This document shows positions 24,532 through 33,877 of a DNA stretch of 45,220 nt, piece by piece. The stretch's first letter is position 1; each line of letters begins with the position of its first letter. This stretch comes from Deltaproteobacteria bacterium (GTDB lineage: Bacteria > Desulfobacterota > Binatia > Binatales > Binataceae), in assembly GCA_021801125.1 (NCBI GenBank), contig JAJYYI010000003.1, positions 3,228 to 48,447 on the forward strand. Reading direction: 5' to 3'. The position numbers and the translations under genes were made by a program. The notes under the pieces were generated by a model that had not been told where the DNA came from, made no database searches, and was given only the letters and a program-made list of their open reading frames with translations.

Positions 24532-26333
24532 AGAGTGAAAGCGGCGCGACGGCGCCGCAGCTTATCCCCGAGATCTTGCTGGAACAAGTCAGCTTTACTT
24601 ATCGCGGTGCGGACGCGCGCGCGATCGACGGCGCAAGGCTCGTTCATCGCGCAGGCGAGACGATCGCTATCGTCGGACCCTCCGCGGCGGGCAAATCGAC
24701 GCTGGTTAAGTGTCTCAACCGAATCGTCCCCGGCTTTGAGGACGGCATTCTTGAAGGCACGATCCGAATCGGTGGCCGTGAGTTGGGAGGCCAGCGCGTG
24801 TGTGACGTCGCGCCGCTGGTCGGGATGGTATTTCAAGACTTCGAGTCGCAGCTATTCTCGAGTAGCGTCGCCAGCGAGGTCGCCTTTGCGATGGAGCAGC
24901 GCCGGTTCGATCGCGCGATGATGCGCTCTCGGGTGCGTGACGCGCTTAGCGCCGTCGGCCTTGCGGGCTTTGAAGGTCGCGACCCGGCCACGCTTTCCGG
25001 CGGCGAAAAACAGCGCCTGGCGATCGCTGCAGTGATGGCGCTGCGGCCGCGCGTCATCGTGCTCGACGAGCCCACGACGGACCTGGATCCGCAGGGTCGC
25101 GCGGAAATCTTCACGTTGCTCGAGGAGCTGCGCGCGCAGGGCCTGTGCCTGGTGATTATCGAGCATGATCTCGAAGCGCTGCGCCGTTGCGACCGAATCA
25201 TTTTGCTGCGCGAGGGGAAGATCGTCGCCGACGCTGCACCTGCGGAGCTGCTGCCGCGGGTCGATTTGTTGGAGCAATGCGGCGTGCGCCCGACGGACCT
25301 GGACCGCTTGTGCCACCGCTTGCAGGTTCGCCCGCCGCTGCCGACCATCGACCATGTTGAAGCGATGATTCGCGGCAAGTACGGGATTTCGGGTGTAAGC
25401 CCCGGTTCGCTCGCGCCGAGCCTCCGTGACCCGGGAGCCGCTGCCCAGCCTGCCGCGAAAGTCGCTCGAACGCCCGCCATCGCTGGAGGTTCAGACAGCG
25501 GGGCGTGCGGAAGAGAAGACGAAGCCGGCGGGCCTGCGCTTATCGAGGCGCGCGAATTGAGCTACGCCTACCCGCACGGCAACGTCGCGCTGCACGGTGT
25601 GAGCCTGACTATCCGCGAGCGTGAGTTCCTCGCGATCGTAGGTCAAAACGGGTCGGGTAAAAGTACGCTGGCCAAACTGATAGCCGGGCTTATGCGACCG
25701 ACAACGGGCGAATTGAAGCTGCAGGGGCGCGACCGAGCCGCCTATGCGCCTGCGGAGAGCGCGCGCGAGATCGGATTTGTCTTCCAAAACCCCGACTATC
25801 AAATTTTTGCTGCTACCGTCGAGGACGAGATTGCTTTCGGCCCGCGCAACTTCGGCCTGCCCAAAGACGAGATCGCGCGCCGCGTGGAGAGCGTGCTGAA
25901 GGCGGTCGGGCTTGACCCGCTGCGCCGCAGGGATCCTTTTTTGCTGGGCAAGGGTGAGCGCCAGCGCTTGGCGGTTGCCGGCGCGCTGGCGTTAAGACCG
26001 CGCCTGCTGCTTCTCGACGAGCCCACCACCGGCTTGGACTACCGTGAGCAACGCCGCATGATGGATTTGCTCGCGGAACTGAATCGCGATGGCGTCGCGA
26101 TAGCGATCATTACCCACGCGCCGTGGCTGGTCGCCACTTATGCAAGGCGGGTCGTGATGCTGCGCGGGGGTGAGAAAGTCTTCGACGGCGCGGTGCGCGC
26201 GTTCTTTGCTCGCCAAGATTTGCTCGCCAACTCCGCATTCCGGCCGCCGGAGGTGACGGCGCTCGGTTTGCGCCTCGGTCTGCTCGCGCTCTCCGTGGAA
26301 GAGTTGGCGAATTTAATCGAAGAGCGGGGCTGA
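24519..26333 (+). CDS. Fused ECF transporter ATPase (EcfA-EcfA')
   Basis: The product has 604 residues with two complete ABC domains. Domain 1 has Walker A GPSAAGKST (53-61), signature LSGGEKQR and Walker B VIVLDEPTTD. Domain 2 has Walker A GQNGSGKST (about 374-382), Walker B LLLLDEPTTG and a signature LGKGERQR (about 475), in which LSGGE has become LGKGE. An Ala/Gly-rich linker joins them near residues 300-335. The fusion provides both ATPases of an energy-coupling factor module, as in YkoD-type proteins. The unusual second signature may make the two ATP sites unequal. TGATG overlaps the EcfT gene. Confidence 0.93.
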   Translation: MSSVKSESGATAPQLIPEILLEQVSFTYRGADARAIDGARLVHRAGETIAIVGPSAAGKSTLVKCLNRIVPGFEDGILEGTIRIGGRELGGQRVCDVAPLVGMVFQDFESQLFSSSVASEVAFAMEQRRFDRAMMRSRVRDALSAVGLAGFEGRDPATLSGGEKQRLAIAAVMALRPRVIVLDEPTTDLDPQGRAEIFTLLEELRAQGLCLVIIEHDLEALRRCDRIILLREGKIVADAAPAELLPRVDLLEQCGVRPTDLDRLCHRLQVRPPLPTIDHVEAMIRGKYGISGVSPGSLAPSLRDPGAAAQPAAKVARTPAIAGGSDSGACGREDEAGGPALIEARELSYAYPHGNVALHGVSLTIREREFLAIVGQNGSGKSTLAKLIAGLMRPTTGELKLQGRDRAAYAPAESAREIGFVFQNPDYQIFAATVEDEIAFGPRNFGLPKDEIARRVESVLKAVGLDPLRRRDPFLLGKGERQRLAVAGALALRPRLLLLDEPTTGLDYREQRRMMDLLAELNRDGVAIAIITHAPWLVATYARRVVMLRGGEKVFDGAVRAFFARQDLLANSAFRPPEVTALGLRLGLLALSVEELANLIEERG

Positions 26334-27121
26334 TGCCGATCTATCTCTACCTCAACCGTGCGACAGCTCTGCATCGGCTTCATCCGGCGGTCAAAATTCT
26401 CGCGCTGTTTGCGGTGTTCTGGTCGATCTACTGGCTGGACAACCCGGCCGCGCTCGCGCCTCTCGGGCTCATGCTGGTGATACTCGCGCAAGTTTCCGGC
26501 TCATGGTCTAACTTCTACCGGCTACGCTGGCTGCTGATCCTGATTGTGTTCTTCACAACCTTGGTCTGGGTTCTGTTCTATCGGCAGGGGCCACCATTGT
26601 TCAGAGTCGGACCCTTGCCGATCAGCCGCGCCTCGCTGGAGTTCGGCTTCGGGCGCGGACTTAAGCTTGCCGAGCTTATCGCCACGACGATTCTTTTTCT
26701 GTCCACTACCCGAGTGGAAGAATTCGCCTATGGACTCGCCTGGCTGGGCATGCCGCATCGTATCGGCTTTGCCATCACGTTGGCTTTCCGCCTGGCGCCG
26801 CTTTTCATCGACAGCGCGCTGGACGTGGTGGCTGCGCAAAGGCTGAGAGGCCACGACTTTGGTCGCGGCGGTCCGATCGCGCGGATGCGCGGGTACGCTC
26901 CGGTCATGGTGCCGGTGTTCATGGGAGCCTTGCGCAAAGCGAACAACATGGCGATGGCGCTGGAGGCTCGCGGGTTCGGCCATACCAACCGGCCGACAAG
27001 CCTCGCCGAGTATCGACTAAGGCCAGCCGACTGGGTCGGCCTGGCCGCTCTCGGCGCGTTGGCAACCGGCAGCTTCCTCGCTTACTGGTTGGGCTACGGC
27101 GCAATTAAACTCACCCATTGA
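26333..27121 (+). CDS. ecfT: ECF transporter transmembrane component EcfT (CbiQ-like)
   Basis: The product has 262 residues with four to five membrane helices. The HRLHPAVKIL start is the EcfT N-terminal helix. The coupling helices carry AQRLRGHDFGRG and ALEARGFGHTN, the two A-x-R-x-x-G motifs (ARG/ALEARG) that bind the ATPase grooves. It overlaps the fused ATPase gene as TGATG. This completes the S-AA'-T set encoded from 23764. A 6-bp hairpin (GGCTGC at 27156, GCAGCC at 27173) lies after the stop. Confidence 0.93.
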   Translation: MPIYLYLNRATALHRLHPAVKILALFAVFWSIYWLDNPAALAPLGLMLVILAQVSGSWSNFYRLRWLLILIVFFTTLVWVLFYRQGPPLFRVGPLPISRASLEFGFGRGLKLAELIATTILFLSTTRVEEFAYGLAWLGMPHRIGFAITLAFRLAPLFIDSALDVVAAQRLRGHDFGRGGPIARMRGYAPVMVPVFMGALRKANNMAMALEARGFGHTNRPTSLAEYRLRPADWVGLAALGALATGSFLAYWLGYGAIKLTH

Positions 27122-27228
27122 CTCTGGCACGGCTCGTAGTTTGTGATGCGAAAGCGGCTGCGCTTGGGCGTAGCAGCCTGCCTCGCCTTTGGTGAGCGGC
27201 TTGGTTAGACTGATTCAGGCAACGGGGG

Positions 27229-27235
27229 AAGGAGG
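27229..27235 (+). promoter_or_regulatory. Strong ribosome binding site of the YciI-like gene
   Basis: AAGGAGG stands 9 bases before the ATG at 27245, close to the anti-Shine-Dalgarno ideal. It fixes the start of a short gene that would otherwise be doubtful. Confidence 0.75.
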
Positions 27236-27244
27236 AAACGGGGA

Positions 27245-27517
27245 ATGCTATTTGCCTTGATCGGACATGATAGTCCCAAGGGCCAGGAACTGCGGCCGAA
27301 AGTGCGGCCGACCCATCTCGAATACATCCGTGCGGCGGCCAACGCCGGCAAGATTGTCCTCGGCGGCCGGTTCACCGACGGCAGCGGAAGCCTGTTAGTT
27401 CTAGAGGCTGAGTCGCGTGACGAGGCGGCCAAATTCGCTCAGAATGACCCTTATACGAAAGAGGGCGTGTTCGAGCGCGTCGAGATAAAGCCTTTCCAGA
27501 AGGTTTTTCCGGAATAA
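27245..27517 (+). CDS. YciI-like protein
   Basis: The product has 90 residues, the full length of the YCII-related alpha/beta fold. RPTHLEYIRAAANAGKIVLGG contains the conserved His of the family and the G-x-x-x-x-x-G-G turn. GSLLVLEAESRDEAAKFAQNDPY is the second half, with the conserved N/D-D-P-Y. These dimeric proteins act as small hydrolases, dehalogenase-like enzymes or accessory factors in aromatic degradation. It precedes the CoA-transferase pair by 23 bases on the same strand and may belong to that operon. Confidence 0.9.
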   Translation: MLFALIGHDSPKGQELRPKVRPTHLEYIRAAANAGKIVLGGRFTDGSGSLLVLEAESRDEAAKFAQNDPYTKEGVFERVEIKPFQKVFPE

Positions 27518-27540
27518 ACCGGGCTGAATGCGAGTACTCG

Positions 27541-28746
27541 ATGGCGGGCGCACTTGCAGGGCTGAGGATCATCGAAATCGGCGAAATGGTTTCGGCGCCT
27601 TACGCCGCCAAGTTGATGGCGGACGTAGGGGCGGACGTGATCAAGATCGAGCGACCTGGGCTGGGCGATCCGGCGCGCAGGCGGGGGCCTTTTGTCGACG
27701 ACCAGCCGCACCCTGAGAAAAGCGGCCTCTTTCTGTACCTGAACAGCAACAAGCTCGGCGTCACTTTAGACATCGCCAACGCCCGGGGCTTTGCGCTTCT
27801 CGAGCGGCTGGTTCAAGACGCTGACGTCTTGATGCATAACCTTGCACCTGCCGAGATGGATCGGATCGGCTTGACCTTCGAGCGGCTCAGTAAGGTCAAT
27901 CCGAAACTTGTCATGACCTCGATCACGCCGTTTGGGCTGGACGGCCCGCATCGCGACTACCATGCTACGAACCTCACGCTGTGGTGCGCGGGCGGAGCAT
28001 GCTATCTCAACGGCAGCCCGGAGCATCCGGATAAGCCGCCGCTTGCCGCCTTCGGGCAGCAGGCGTACTACCAGGGCGGAGCGCATGCGGCGGTCGCGAC
28101 GATGGGCGCGCTGCTGGGCGGATTGAACGACGGCGTGGGGCAGCACGTTGAAGTCTCGGTTCAGGAGACGGTCGCCTCCATCCTGGAGATGACGTTTGCC
28201 TTTTGGCCCTATATCGGCATGATCGCCTCGCGCCTGGGACAGAAGCCTATTCAGCCGCTCGACGTCATGGAGTGCAAGGACGGGTATATCTTCATTTGCT
28301 GCATCGAAGAGCATCAGTGGCACTCCTTTGTCGACGTGATGGGCCATCCGCAGTGGGCCGGGGAGGAAATTTTCCAAGACCGTCTGAAGCGAGCGGCTCA
28401 CTGGGACGCGCTGCGACCGTTGCTCCAGGAATGGGTCGGCGAGCAACGCGTGCATGAGCTTTACACCAAGGCGCTTCATCGCAAGATTCCATTCGCGCCG
28501 GTCTCGACCATGGGAGATCTCCTGAGCGCGGAGCATCTCAAGGCCCGCGGATTCTTTGTCGAGATCGCCCATCCGGAGGCGGGGACTTACCGTTATCCCG
28601 GAGCGCCGACGAAGTACAGCGTCACTCCGTGGGAAATAAGACATGCGGCGCCGCTTTTGGGACAACATAACCGCGAGGTTTTCGGCGAGCGGCTCGGGCT
28701 CAGCGACGCGGAGCTTGCCGATTTGCGTAAAAGCGGGGTGATCTGA
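27541..28746 (+). CDS. CaiB/BaiF CoA-transferase family protein, catalytic Asp absent
   Basis: The product is a 401-residue class III CoA-transferase fold. The opening GLRIIEIGEMVSAPYAAKLM and GADVIKIERPG are the family's CoA-binding elements. ANLAPAE-type MHNLAPAEMDRIGL and SITPFGLDGPHRDY follow. At the position of the aspartate that carries the acyl anhydride (P-x-x-x-x-D), the protein reads AAFGQQAYYQGG (about 170-180) with no Asp, so it probably cannot do the transfer alone. TGATG overlap with the second transferase suggests a heteromer of an inactive and an active subunit, as known for BbsEF-type pairs. Confidence 0.9.
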   Translation: MAGALAGLRIIEIGEMVSAPYAAKLMADVGADVIKIERPGLGDPARRRGPFVDDQPHPEKSGLFLYLNSNKLGVTLDIANARGFALLERLVQDADVLMHNLAPAEMDRIGLTFERLSKVNPKLVMTSITPFGLDGPHRDYHATNLTLWCAGGACYLNGSPEHPDKPPLAAFGQQAYYQGGAHAAVATMGALLGGLNDGVGQHVEVSVQETVASILEMTFAFWPYIGMIASRLGQKPIQPLDVMECKDGYIFICCIEEHQWHSFVDVMGHPQWAGEEIFQDRLKRAAHWDALRPLLQEWVGEQRVHELYTKALHRKIPFAPVSTMGDLLSAEHLKARGFFVEIAHPEAGTYRYPGAPTKYSVTPWEIRHAAPLLGQHNREVFGERLGLSDAELADLRKSGVI

Positions 28747-29987
28747 TGACTGCGCCGCCGCTCAAAGGAATCCGGGTTGCTGACTTCAGCTGGGTGTGGG
28801 CCGGCCCCTACTGCACGCTTCAGTTGGCCCACCTCGGCGCGGAGGTGATACGAATCGAAACCGCTCGGCGGCCTTGCCTAACGCGCATGCTGCCGCCTTG
28901 GGCGGACCAGAAGATCGGCCTCAACCGTGCCGGATATTTTAATCAGTACAATCAGGGCAAACGTTCTATGTCGCTGAACCTCAAGCATCCCGCCGCCGTG
29001 GAAGTCGCCCGACGCTTGATCAAGAAGAGCGACATCGTGGCGCATAACTTCGTGCGCGGCGTGATGGAGCGGTTTGGCCTGGGTTATGAACAGATTAGAG
29101 AGTTCAAGCCCGACGTAATCATGGTCGCCCTGTCGGGCTACGGCGCAACCGGCCCTCTGTCTTCGTATATTTCATATGGGCCGGCGCAAGTGCCGCTGGC
29201 GGGTTTCTCCGCGCTGACCGGATACGCGGGTGGTCCGCCGATGCATACCGCGCTGAGCTACGCCGATCCGAACGCGGGCATCCACGCCGCCTTCGCGGTG
29301 TTGGCTGCCTTGTATCATCGTCGTAAGACCGGACAGGGACAGTTTCTGGACCTAAGCCTGTGGGAGTGTGCCACGGCGCTGACCGTCGAGGGGCTGATGG
29401 AAAAACAGATGAGCCATCGCGAGCCCGCCAGGCGTGGAAATCGCGATCCCTGGATGGCGCCGCATGGAGTATTCCGCTGCCGGGATTTGCCGGAACCGAT
29501 CGGCGGGGGCGTCGTTGATACGTGGGTGTCGATAGCGGTGGCGAATGATGATGAGTGGCGGCGTTTGTGCCGCGCGATGGCACAGGCCGAGCTCGGGGAC
29601 GACGCCCGATTTGCGACGGCGCCGGCCCGCAAGCGCCACGAGGACGAGCTGGAAGCGATAATCACCGCGTGGACGTCGCAGCGCTCGCCCCAAGAGGTGA
29701 CGAAAATCCTGCAAGAGGCGGGCGTTGCCGCTTTCACTTGCACGGCGAACAAGGATTTGGCTGAAGATCCGCATCTCAATCAACGCGGGTTTTTCGTCGA
29801 GCTTGAGCACCCGGAGATCGGCGCGCGCAAACACTGTGGAATTCCTTGGCGCCTGAGCCGAAACGAGTGCCGAGTGCAGACGCCCGCGCCCCTGCTCGGG
29901 CAGCATACGGACGAGGTTTTGACCGGTTTGCTCGACTACAGCGCGGCGGAGGTGACGGATATGCGAGAGGCCGGGGCGCTAAATTGA
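28746..29987 (+). CDS. CaiB/BaiF CoA-transferase family protein with catalytic Asp
   Basis: The product is a 413-residue class III CoA-transferase. It opens with GIRVADFSWVWAGPYCTLQL and GAEVIRIE. YFNQYNQGKRSMSLNLKHP is the family's N-x-x-K-x-S-x-x-L-D/N segment. SYADPNAGIHAAF has D174 where the catalytic aspartate is expected. The enzyme moves CoA between carboxylic acids through an anhydride/thioester on that Asp. It is translationally coupled to the preceding paralogue. The peptidase gene follows after 25 bases, so transcription may continue. Donor and acceptor acids are unknown; a benzylsuccinate-like, carnitine-like or other acid are all open. Confidence 0.92.
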   Translation: MTAPPLKGIRVADFSWVWAGPYCTLQLAHLGAEVIRIETARRPCLTRMLPPWADQKIGLNRAGYFNQYNQGKRSMSLNLKHPAAVEVARRLIKKSDIVAHNFVRGVMERFGLGYEQIREFKPDVIMVALSGYGATGPLSSYISYGPAQVPLAGFSALTGYAGGPPMHTALSYADPNAGIHAAFAVLAALYHRRKTGQGQFLDLSLWECATALTVEGLMEKQMSHREPARRGNRDPWMAPHGVFRCRDLPEPIGGGVVDTWVSIAVANDDEWRRLCRAMAQAELGDDARFATAPARKRHEDELEAIITAWTSQRSPQEVTKILQEAGVAAFTCTANKDLAEDPHLNQRGFFVELEHPEIGARKHCGIPWRLSRNECRVQTPAPLLGQHTDEVLTGLLDYSAAEVTDMREAGALN

Positions 29988-30012
29988 ACATACCGAGGTT
30001 TCCGCGTCTACC

Positions 30013-31350
30013 TTGAGTCATTCCAGGCTTCAAGCTAAGTCCTTGGCGCCGGCCGTGTTCCGGAGTCGGCGCGAACGCTTTCTCAAGGCGCTGGACGGCG
30101 CGCTTGCGATACTGCCCAGTGCGCCGGTCGCGCTGCGCACCAATGACGTCGAGTTTACTTACCGGCAGAACAGCGACTTCTACTACCTGACCGGCTTTGC
30201 CGAACCCGAGTCGGTCGCGCTATTTGCTCCGGGCCACTCTGAGGGCGAGTTCGTGTTGTTCGTGTGCCCGCGCGACAAGGAGCGGGAAATATGGGTCGGG
30301 CCGCGCGCCGGAGTTGAGGGGGCAGTGGCTGAGTTCGGCGCGGACCGGGCGCATCCGATCGAGGACCTCGAAAGCGTCCTGCCGCATTATCTTGAAAGCG
30401 CGGCCCACGTGCATTATCCGCTGGGCGTTAACGAGCGGCTGGATTTCAGGATGCTGCGACTAGTGCGCGCGGCGCAGGGCTCGCGCGAGCGTCTGGGGCA
30501 AGGGCCGCGCGCGCTGGTTGATCCGCGCGCGATCATTCACGAGATGCGCCTGTTCAAGAGCGAGCAGGAGCTTGCCGCCATCCGAGAATCGGTCGCGATA
30601 GCGGTCGCGGCGCATCGCGAGGCGATGCGCGCGGCGCGCAGGGGTATGATGGAGTGGGAGATCGAGGCGCTGGTCAATTTCGTTTTTCGCTCGCGGGGCG
30701 CCTGCGGGCCGGCGTATCCGCCGATCGTCGCCAGCGGTCCCAACGCCACCATACTTCATTACGTGACCAATGATCGCCGGCTCGGCGAAGACGAGCTGCT
30801 GTTGCTGGACGCCGGATGCGAGTATGACTACTACGCCTCGGACATCACGCGCACCTTTTCGCCGGGCGGGCGCTTCACTCCCTGTCAGCGCCACCTGTAC
30901 CAGATCGTCCTGGCCGCTCAGCTTGCCGCGATCGACAGCGTGCGTCCGGGCGTGACGATTGAGCAGGTGCATGAATGCGCCGTAAAAGTGCTCGCTGACG
31001 GGATGCGCACGACCGGTCTTGTGCCAGGTTCGCTGGACGAGATAATTGCCACCGGGTCGTACCGGCGCTTTTATATGCACCGCACCAGTCATTGGCTCGG
31101 GATGGATGTGCACGACGTCGGCGACTATCGGCGCGACGGCGTGTCGCGCCGGCTCGAACCGGGGATGGTCTTGACGATCGAGCCGGGACTTTACGTGAGC
31201 CCCGCGGACGAGACTGCGCCGCGCGAAATGCGCGGGATCGGCATCCGTATTGAGGACGACGTGCTGGTTACCCAGGAAGGTCACGAGGTGCTGACCGCGG
31301 ACGCGCCCAAGGCAGTTGACGAGATCGAAGCGCTCGCGGCGTCCCATTGA
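30013..31350 (+). CDS. Xaa-Pro aminopeptidase (aminopeptidase P, M24B)
   Basis: The product has 445 residues with the full E. coli PepP-type layout. The N-terminal AMP_N domain (about 10-145) includes DFYYLTGFAEPESV. The pita-bread domain (about 180-440) has the metal ligands in DAGCEYDYYASDITRTF (two Asp), HRTSHWLGMDVHD (His), TIEPGLY (Glu) and GIRIEDDVLVT (Glu). It removes N-terminal residues preceding proline in the cytoplasm. The start is TTG at 30013, with GAGG... only weakly present upstream. It lies 25 bases after the CoA-transferases. Confidence 0.93.
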   Translation: MSHSRLQAKSLAPAVFRSRRERFLKALDGALAILPSAPVALRTNDVEFTYRQNSDFYYLTGFAEPESVALFAPGHSEGEFVLFVCPRDKEREIWVGPRAGVEGAVAEFGADRAHPIEDLESVLPHYLESAAHVHYPLGVNERLDFRMLRLVRAAQGSRERLGQGPRALVDPRAIIHEMRLFKSEQELAAIRESVAIAVAAHREAMRAARRGMMEWEIEALVNFVFRSRGACGPAYPPIVASGPNATILHYVTNDRRLGEDELLLLDAGCEYDYYASDITRTFSPGGRFTPCQRHLYQIVLAAQLAAIDSVRPGVTIEQVHECAVKVLADGMRTTGLVPGSLDEIIATGSYRRFYMHRTSHWLGMDVHDVGDYRRDGVSRRLEPGMVLTIEPGLYVSPADETAPREMRGIGIRIEDDVLVTQEGHEVLTADAPKAVDEIEALAASH

Positions 31351-31848
31351 CGTTGATCGAGTGTCGCTCGCGTGAGCGGCGGCCGACTCAAAACGACGGC
31401 GAGAGCTTGAAGTTCAGCGCTTGAGGGAGCGGCCTCAGTCAGGCTGCGCGCGGGTCGCATAAGCTATGCCGGAGACGGGGAGAGCAGCACCGGCTCGGCG
31501 GACGCCAACCGCGGGCGACGGCAGGGGGCGGCGCGCCGGTCTCGAGCTTCGCGATTCCGTGCCGGGGGCGGGAAGGGGAACAATAGGAAAAGCAAGCGCT
31601 GGCGCGGCTTAGGCTGCATCGCGCAGCCGTTTTCCGACGCCGAGCCTATAGGTGCGTAAGGAGTGACGCGTCACGCTGCTGAAGCGGTGCGGCGAAAGGA
31701 AGATCCACGCAGGGTTGTTGTGGCACAATCTCACCCCGCGATTGCGCGTGTGAAGAGGCGATTTCGTGCCGAGCGGGACGGGTCTCGGACTCCGTCGCTG
31801 ACGCCTGGGCGCTCTAGACCTGATTCGGCGCGGATTCTCGGCCGCGAA
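31351..31848. other. About 500 bases before the sugar importer, no gene supported
   Basis: The frame of the solute-binding protein is open from 31663, but its first 62 codons encode an Arg/Ser/Pro-rich stretch unlike a signal peptide, so I treat it as leader DNA. I see no hairpin or operator. The importer promoter should lie here. Confidence 0.4.
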
Positions 31849-33036
31849 TTGCGCTCCAAGCTTATGTGCGTTGCGCTGGCGTTCGGGCTCATTGCTGGAG
31901 GATGCGGTGCGCCACACGTCCCGCGCCGCTCGCTTACCGTTGCGATGGCGTTGCTTCCCGGCGAGGCTATCCGGTACCGCAAAATCCTGGCTGATTTCGA
32001 GAGTGTGTCGGGAACCGAGGTTCAACTCGTAACCGAGACTTACGGCGATATCCTCCATCTTCTCGAAGCCGAGTCTCGCGCCGGTCGCGGCCGCTTTGAT
32101 CTGGTCGAGTTGGATATCGCGACCTTGGGTCAGGCGCGCAACGACGTGCGTGAGCTTGCGCCGAGTATACTGGCCGCTGATCGCAAATTATTTCCCGAGA
32201 CCGCGTGGCGCGTTGGGATGATGGCAAATCAGCTTTACTTCGTTCCCCACCGCATCATGTGGCAAGCGATGATCTACAACCGGCTGAAGGTTCCCAAGCC
32301 GCCCACGAACTGGGAAGAGTTGGCGAATTTCGTCCACGCTCATCCGGGCAAGCTCGCGATAAAAGGCGCGCTTTACGAGGGAACGCTGTGCGACGTCGCG
32401 CCGTTTATCTGGGAAGCGGGCGGAGCAATGGAGCAGCCGACCTCGACGGACACGCTGACCGCATTGGACTTCCTGGCCGGCCTCGCGCCAGGGCTTAACC
32501 CGCGCTCGGCGGTTTTCAGAGAAATGTCGGTGCTGGAGGCGCAAGCCCGCGGAGAGGTATGGATTCACTTCAACTGGCCGTTCGCGATGACTTATCTTCG
32601 TGACAAAGGGCTTGCGCCGTCGGTTAACCTGAGCGCGCCGATTCCGCTCGGCCCGAAGGGGCGCGCGACGGTGCTGGGCGGGGGTTATCTCGCAATCCCG
32701 CGCTCGGCGCCAAATCCGGACGACGCCCAACTATTTTTGCGTTTTCTACTGACCAGCGATGTTCAGCAGCGCTTGGTTACCGACCTCGGCTGGCAAAATA
32801 CCCTGCCCACGAGGTGGAATCAGCAGGCCACGTTGCTATACGCGGGGTTTTCTCAGATGCGCGCGTATCTGCGCGCACGCCCCGAGGTGCAGGACTATCA
32901 GGTGCTAAGTAATCGATGGCAGCGTGCCCTGGCGGCTATTCTGTTCGAAGGCACGCCGGCGGTCGTCGCGCTAAAGCCGCTGACCGCGTGGGCCGAGAGC
33001 TTGCCCTATGAAGAATCGGCGCGGCCGGCTTCTTAA
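31849..33036 (+). CDS. Extracellular solute-binding lipoprotein of carbohydrate-type ABC importer
   Basis: The mature part is a family 1 solute-binding protein: RSLTVAMALLPGEAIRYRKI starts the fold, FDLVELDIATLG and NWEELANFVHA are typical, and GGGYLAIPRSAPNPDDAQLFLRFL is the familiar C-terminal region. The signal is short: SKLMCVALAFGLIAGGCG, with a lipobox ending GGC, so it is probably an outer-leaflet-anchored lipoprotein of the inner membrane. The start is uncertain; I use TTG at 31849, which gives a basic n-region; ATG at 31864 or upstream GTG at 31750 are possible. The 3' end overlaps the first permease gene by 29 bases. The substrate, a sugar or polyol by family, is unknown. Confidence 0.88.
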   Translation: MRSKLMCVALAFGLIAGGCGAPHVPRRSLTVAMALLPGEAIRYRKILADFESVSGTEVQLVTETYGDILHLLEAESRAGRGRFDLVELDIATLGQARNDVRELAPSILAADRKLFPETAWRVGMMANQLYFVPHRIMWQAMIYNRLKVPKPPTNWEELANFVHAHPGKLAIKGALYEGTLCDVAPFIWEAGGAMEQPTSTDTLTALDFLAGLAPGLNPRSAVFREMSVLEAQARGEVWIHFNWPFAMTYLRDKGLAPSVNLSAPIPLGPKGRATVLGGGYLAIPRSAPNPDDAQLFLRFLLTSDVQQRLVTDLGWQNTLPTRWNQQATLLYAGFSQMRAYLRARPEVQDYQVLSNRWQRALAAILFEGTPAVVALKPLTAWAESLPYEESARPAS

Positions 33037-33877
33037 CCTGTGCTTTCTATGGCTGCCGCTTGCCTATCTTGCGGCCCAGTTCGCCTTTCCCTTGGCGAGC
33101 GGGCTGGTGATGTCCCTGAACGCGGGTGGGCCGTCTTTCGCCAATTATAGTTTTGTTCTGCACGACCGGCTCTTCTGGCACGCGTGCAGCAACAACCTTA
33201 TAGTTGCGGGCTTGAGCCTTTGCCTCGAATTCAGCCTGGGGCTTTTGTTCGCGTTGTTGCTTCACGCAACCCGCGGCCGTTCGCTCCTGGTGGAGATTTC
33301 GGTCCTGCTGCCGTTTCTGATACCTGAAATCGTCTTTCTGAGCATCGCGCGCTACATTTTGCTGCCGCGCGGCTATCTTAACGGAGCCCTGTTGTCTGTC
33401 GGGTTGGACGGTTTGGGTTGGCTTAATCCAGGGAGTTGGCTCGCGCTGCTGAGCGTGATTGTAGTCGACGCTTGGCATGTTACGCCTGTGGTTACGCTCC
33501 TGCTGCTCGGCGGGTTGCAGACGATCCCTTCCGAGCTGTACGAGGCGGCCTATTTGGACGGCGCGGGACCGGTCGCGCGACTGCGTTACGTTACGGTGCC
33601 GCTTCTGCGGCCGGCGCTGTTCGCGGCGCTTTTGTTGCGCGGAGTCGATGCGTTGCGCATCTTCTCGACCGTTCTGGTGCTAACGGGCGCGGAAGGCGCA
33701 CCGGTGCTTTCCACCTACGCATACCAGCTCTGGAGCGACGCGTTGGAGCCGCAAATTGCGATGGCGGCGTCCGTGATGCTCGCGCTGTTTATCGCCGCGC
33801 TCGCCGCGGTTGTTCTGGGTTTGCGCCGGCGCTCCGGGGGGCGCGCCGAGACATCCTGGGAGTATTTGACGGCGTGA
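33008..33877 (+). CDS. ABC sugar-type permease 1 (MalF/UgpA-like)
   Basis: The product has 289 residues and six membrane helices. ELYEAAYLDGAGPVARLRYV is the EAA loop that docks on the ATPase. The N-terminal LNLCFLWLPLAYLAAQFAFP resembles UgpA-type openings. It is encoded inside the importer operon, overlapping the binding-protein gene by 29 bases and the second permease by GTGA. Length and layout are normal for the family. Confidence 0.92.
   Translation: MKNRRGRLLNLCFLWLPLAYLAAQFAFPLASGLVMSLNAGGPSFANYSFVLHDRLFWHACSNNLIVAGLSLCLEFSLGLLFALLLHATRGRSLLVEISVLLPFLIPEIVFLSIARYILLPRGYLNGALLSVGLDGLGWLNPGSWLALLSVIVVDAWHVTPVVTLLLLGGLQTIPSELYEAAYLDGAGPVARLRYVTVPLLRPALFAALLLRGVDALRIFSTVLVLTGAEGAPVLSTYAYQLWSDALEPQIAMAASVMLALFIAALAAVVLGLRRRSGGRAETSWEYLTA

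Noticed and set aside
27766-28668. 300-codon minus-strand frame
   Set aside because: It is antisense to the first CoA-transferase; long antisense frames are common in GC-rich coding DNA.
30460-31347. 295-codon minus-strand frame
   Set aside because: It is antisense to aminopeptidase P, whose metal ligands are all in place.
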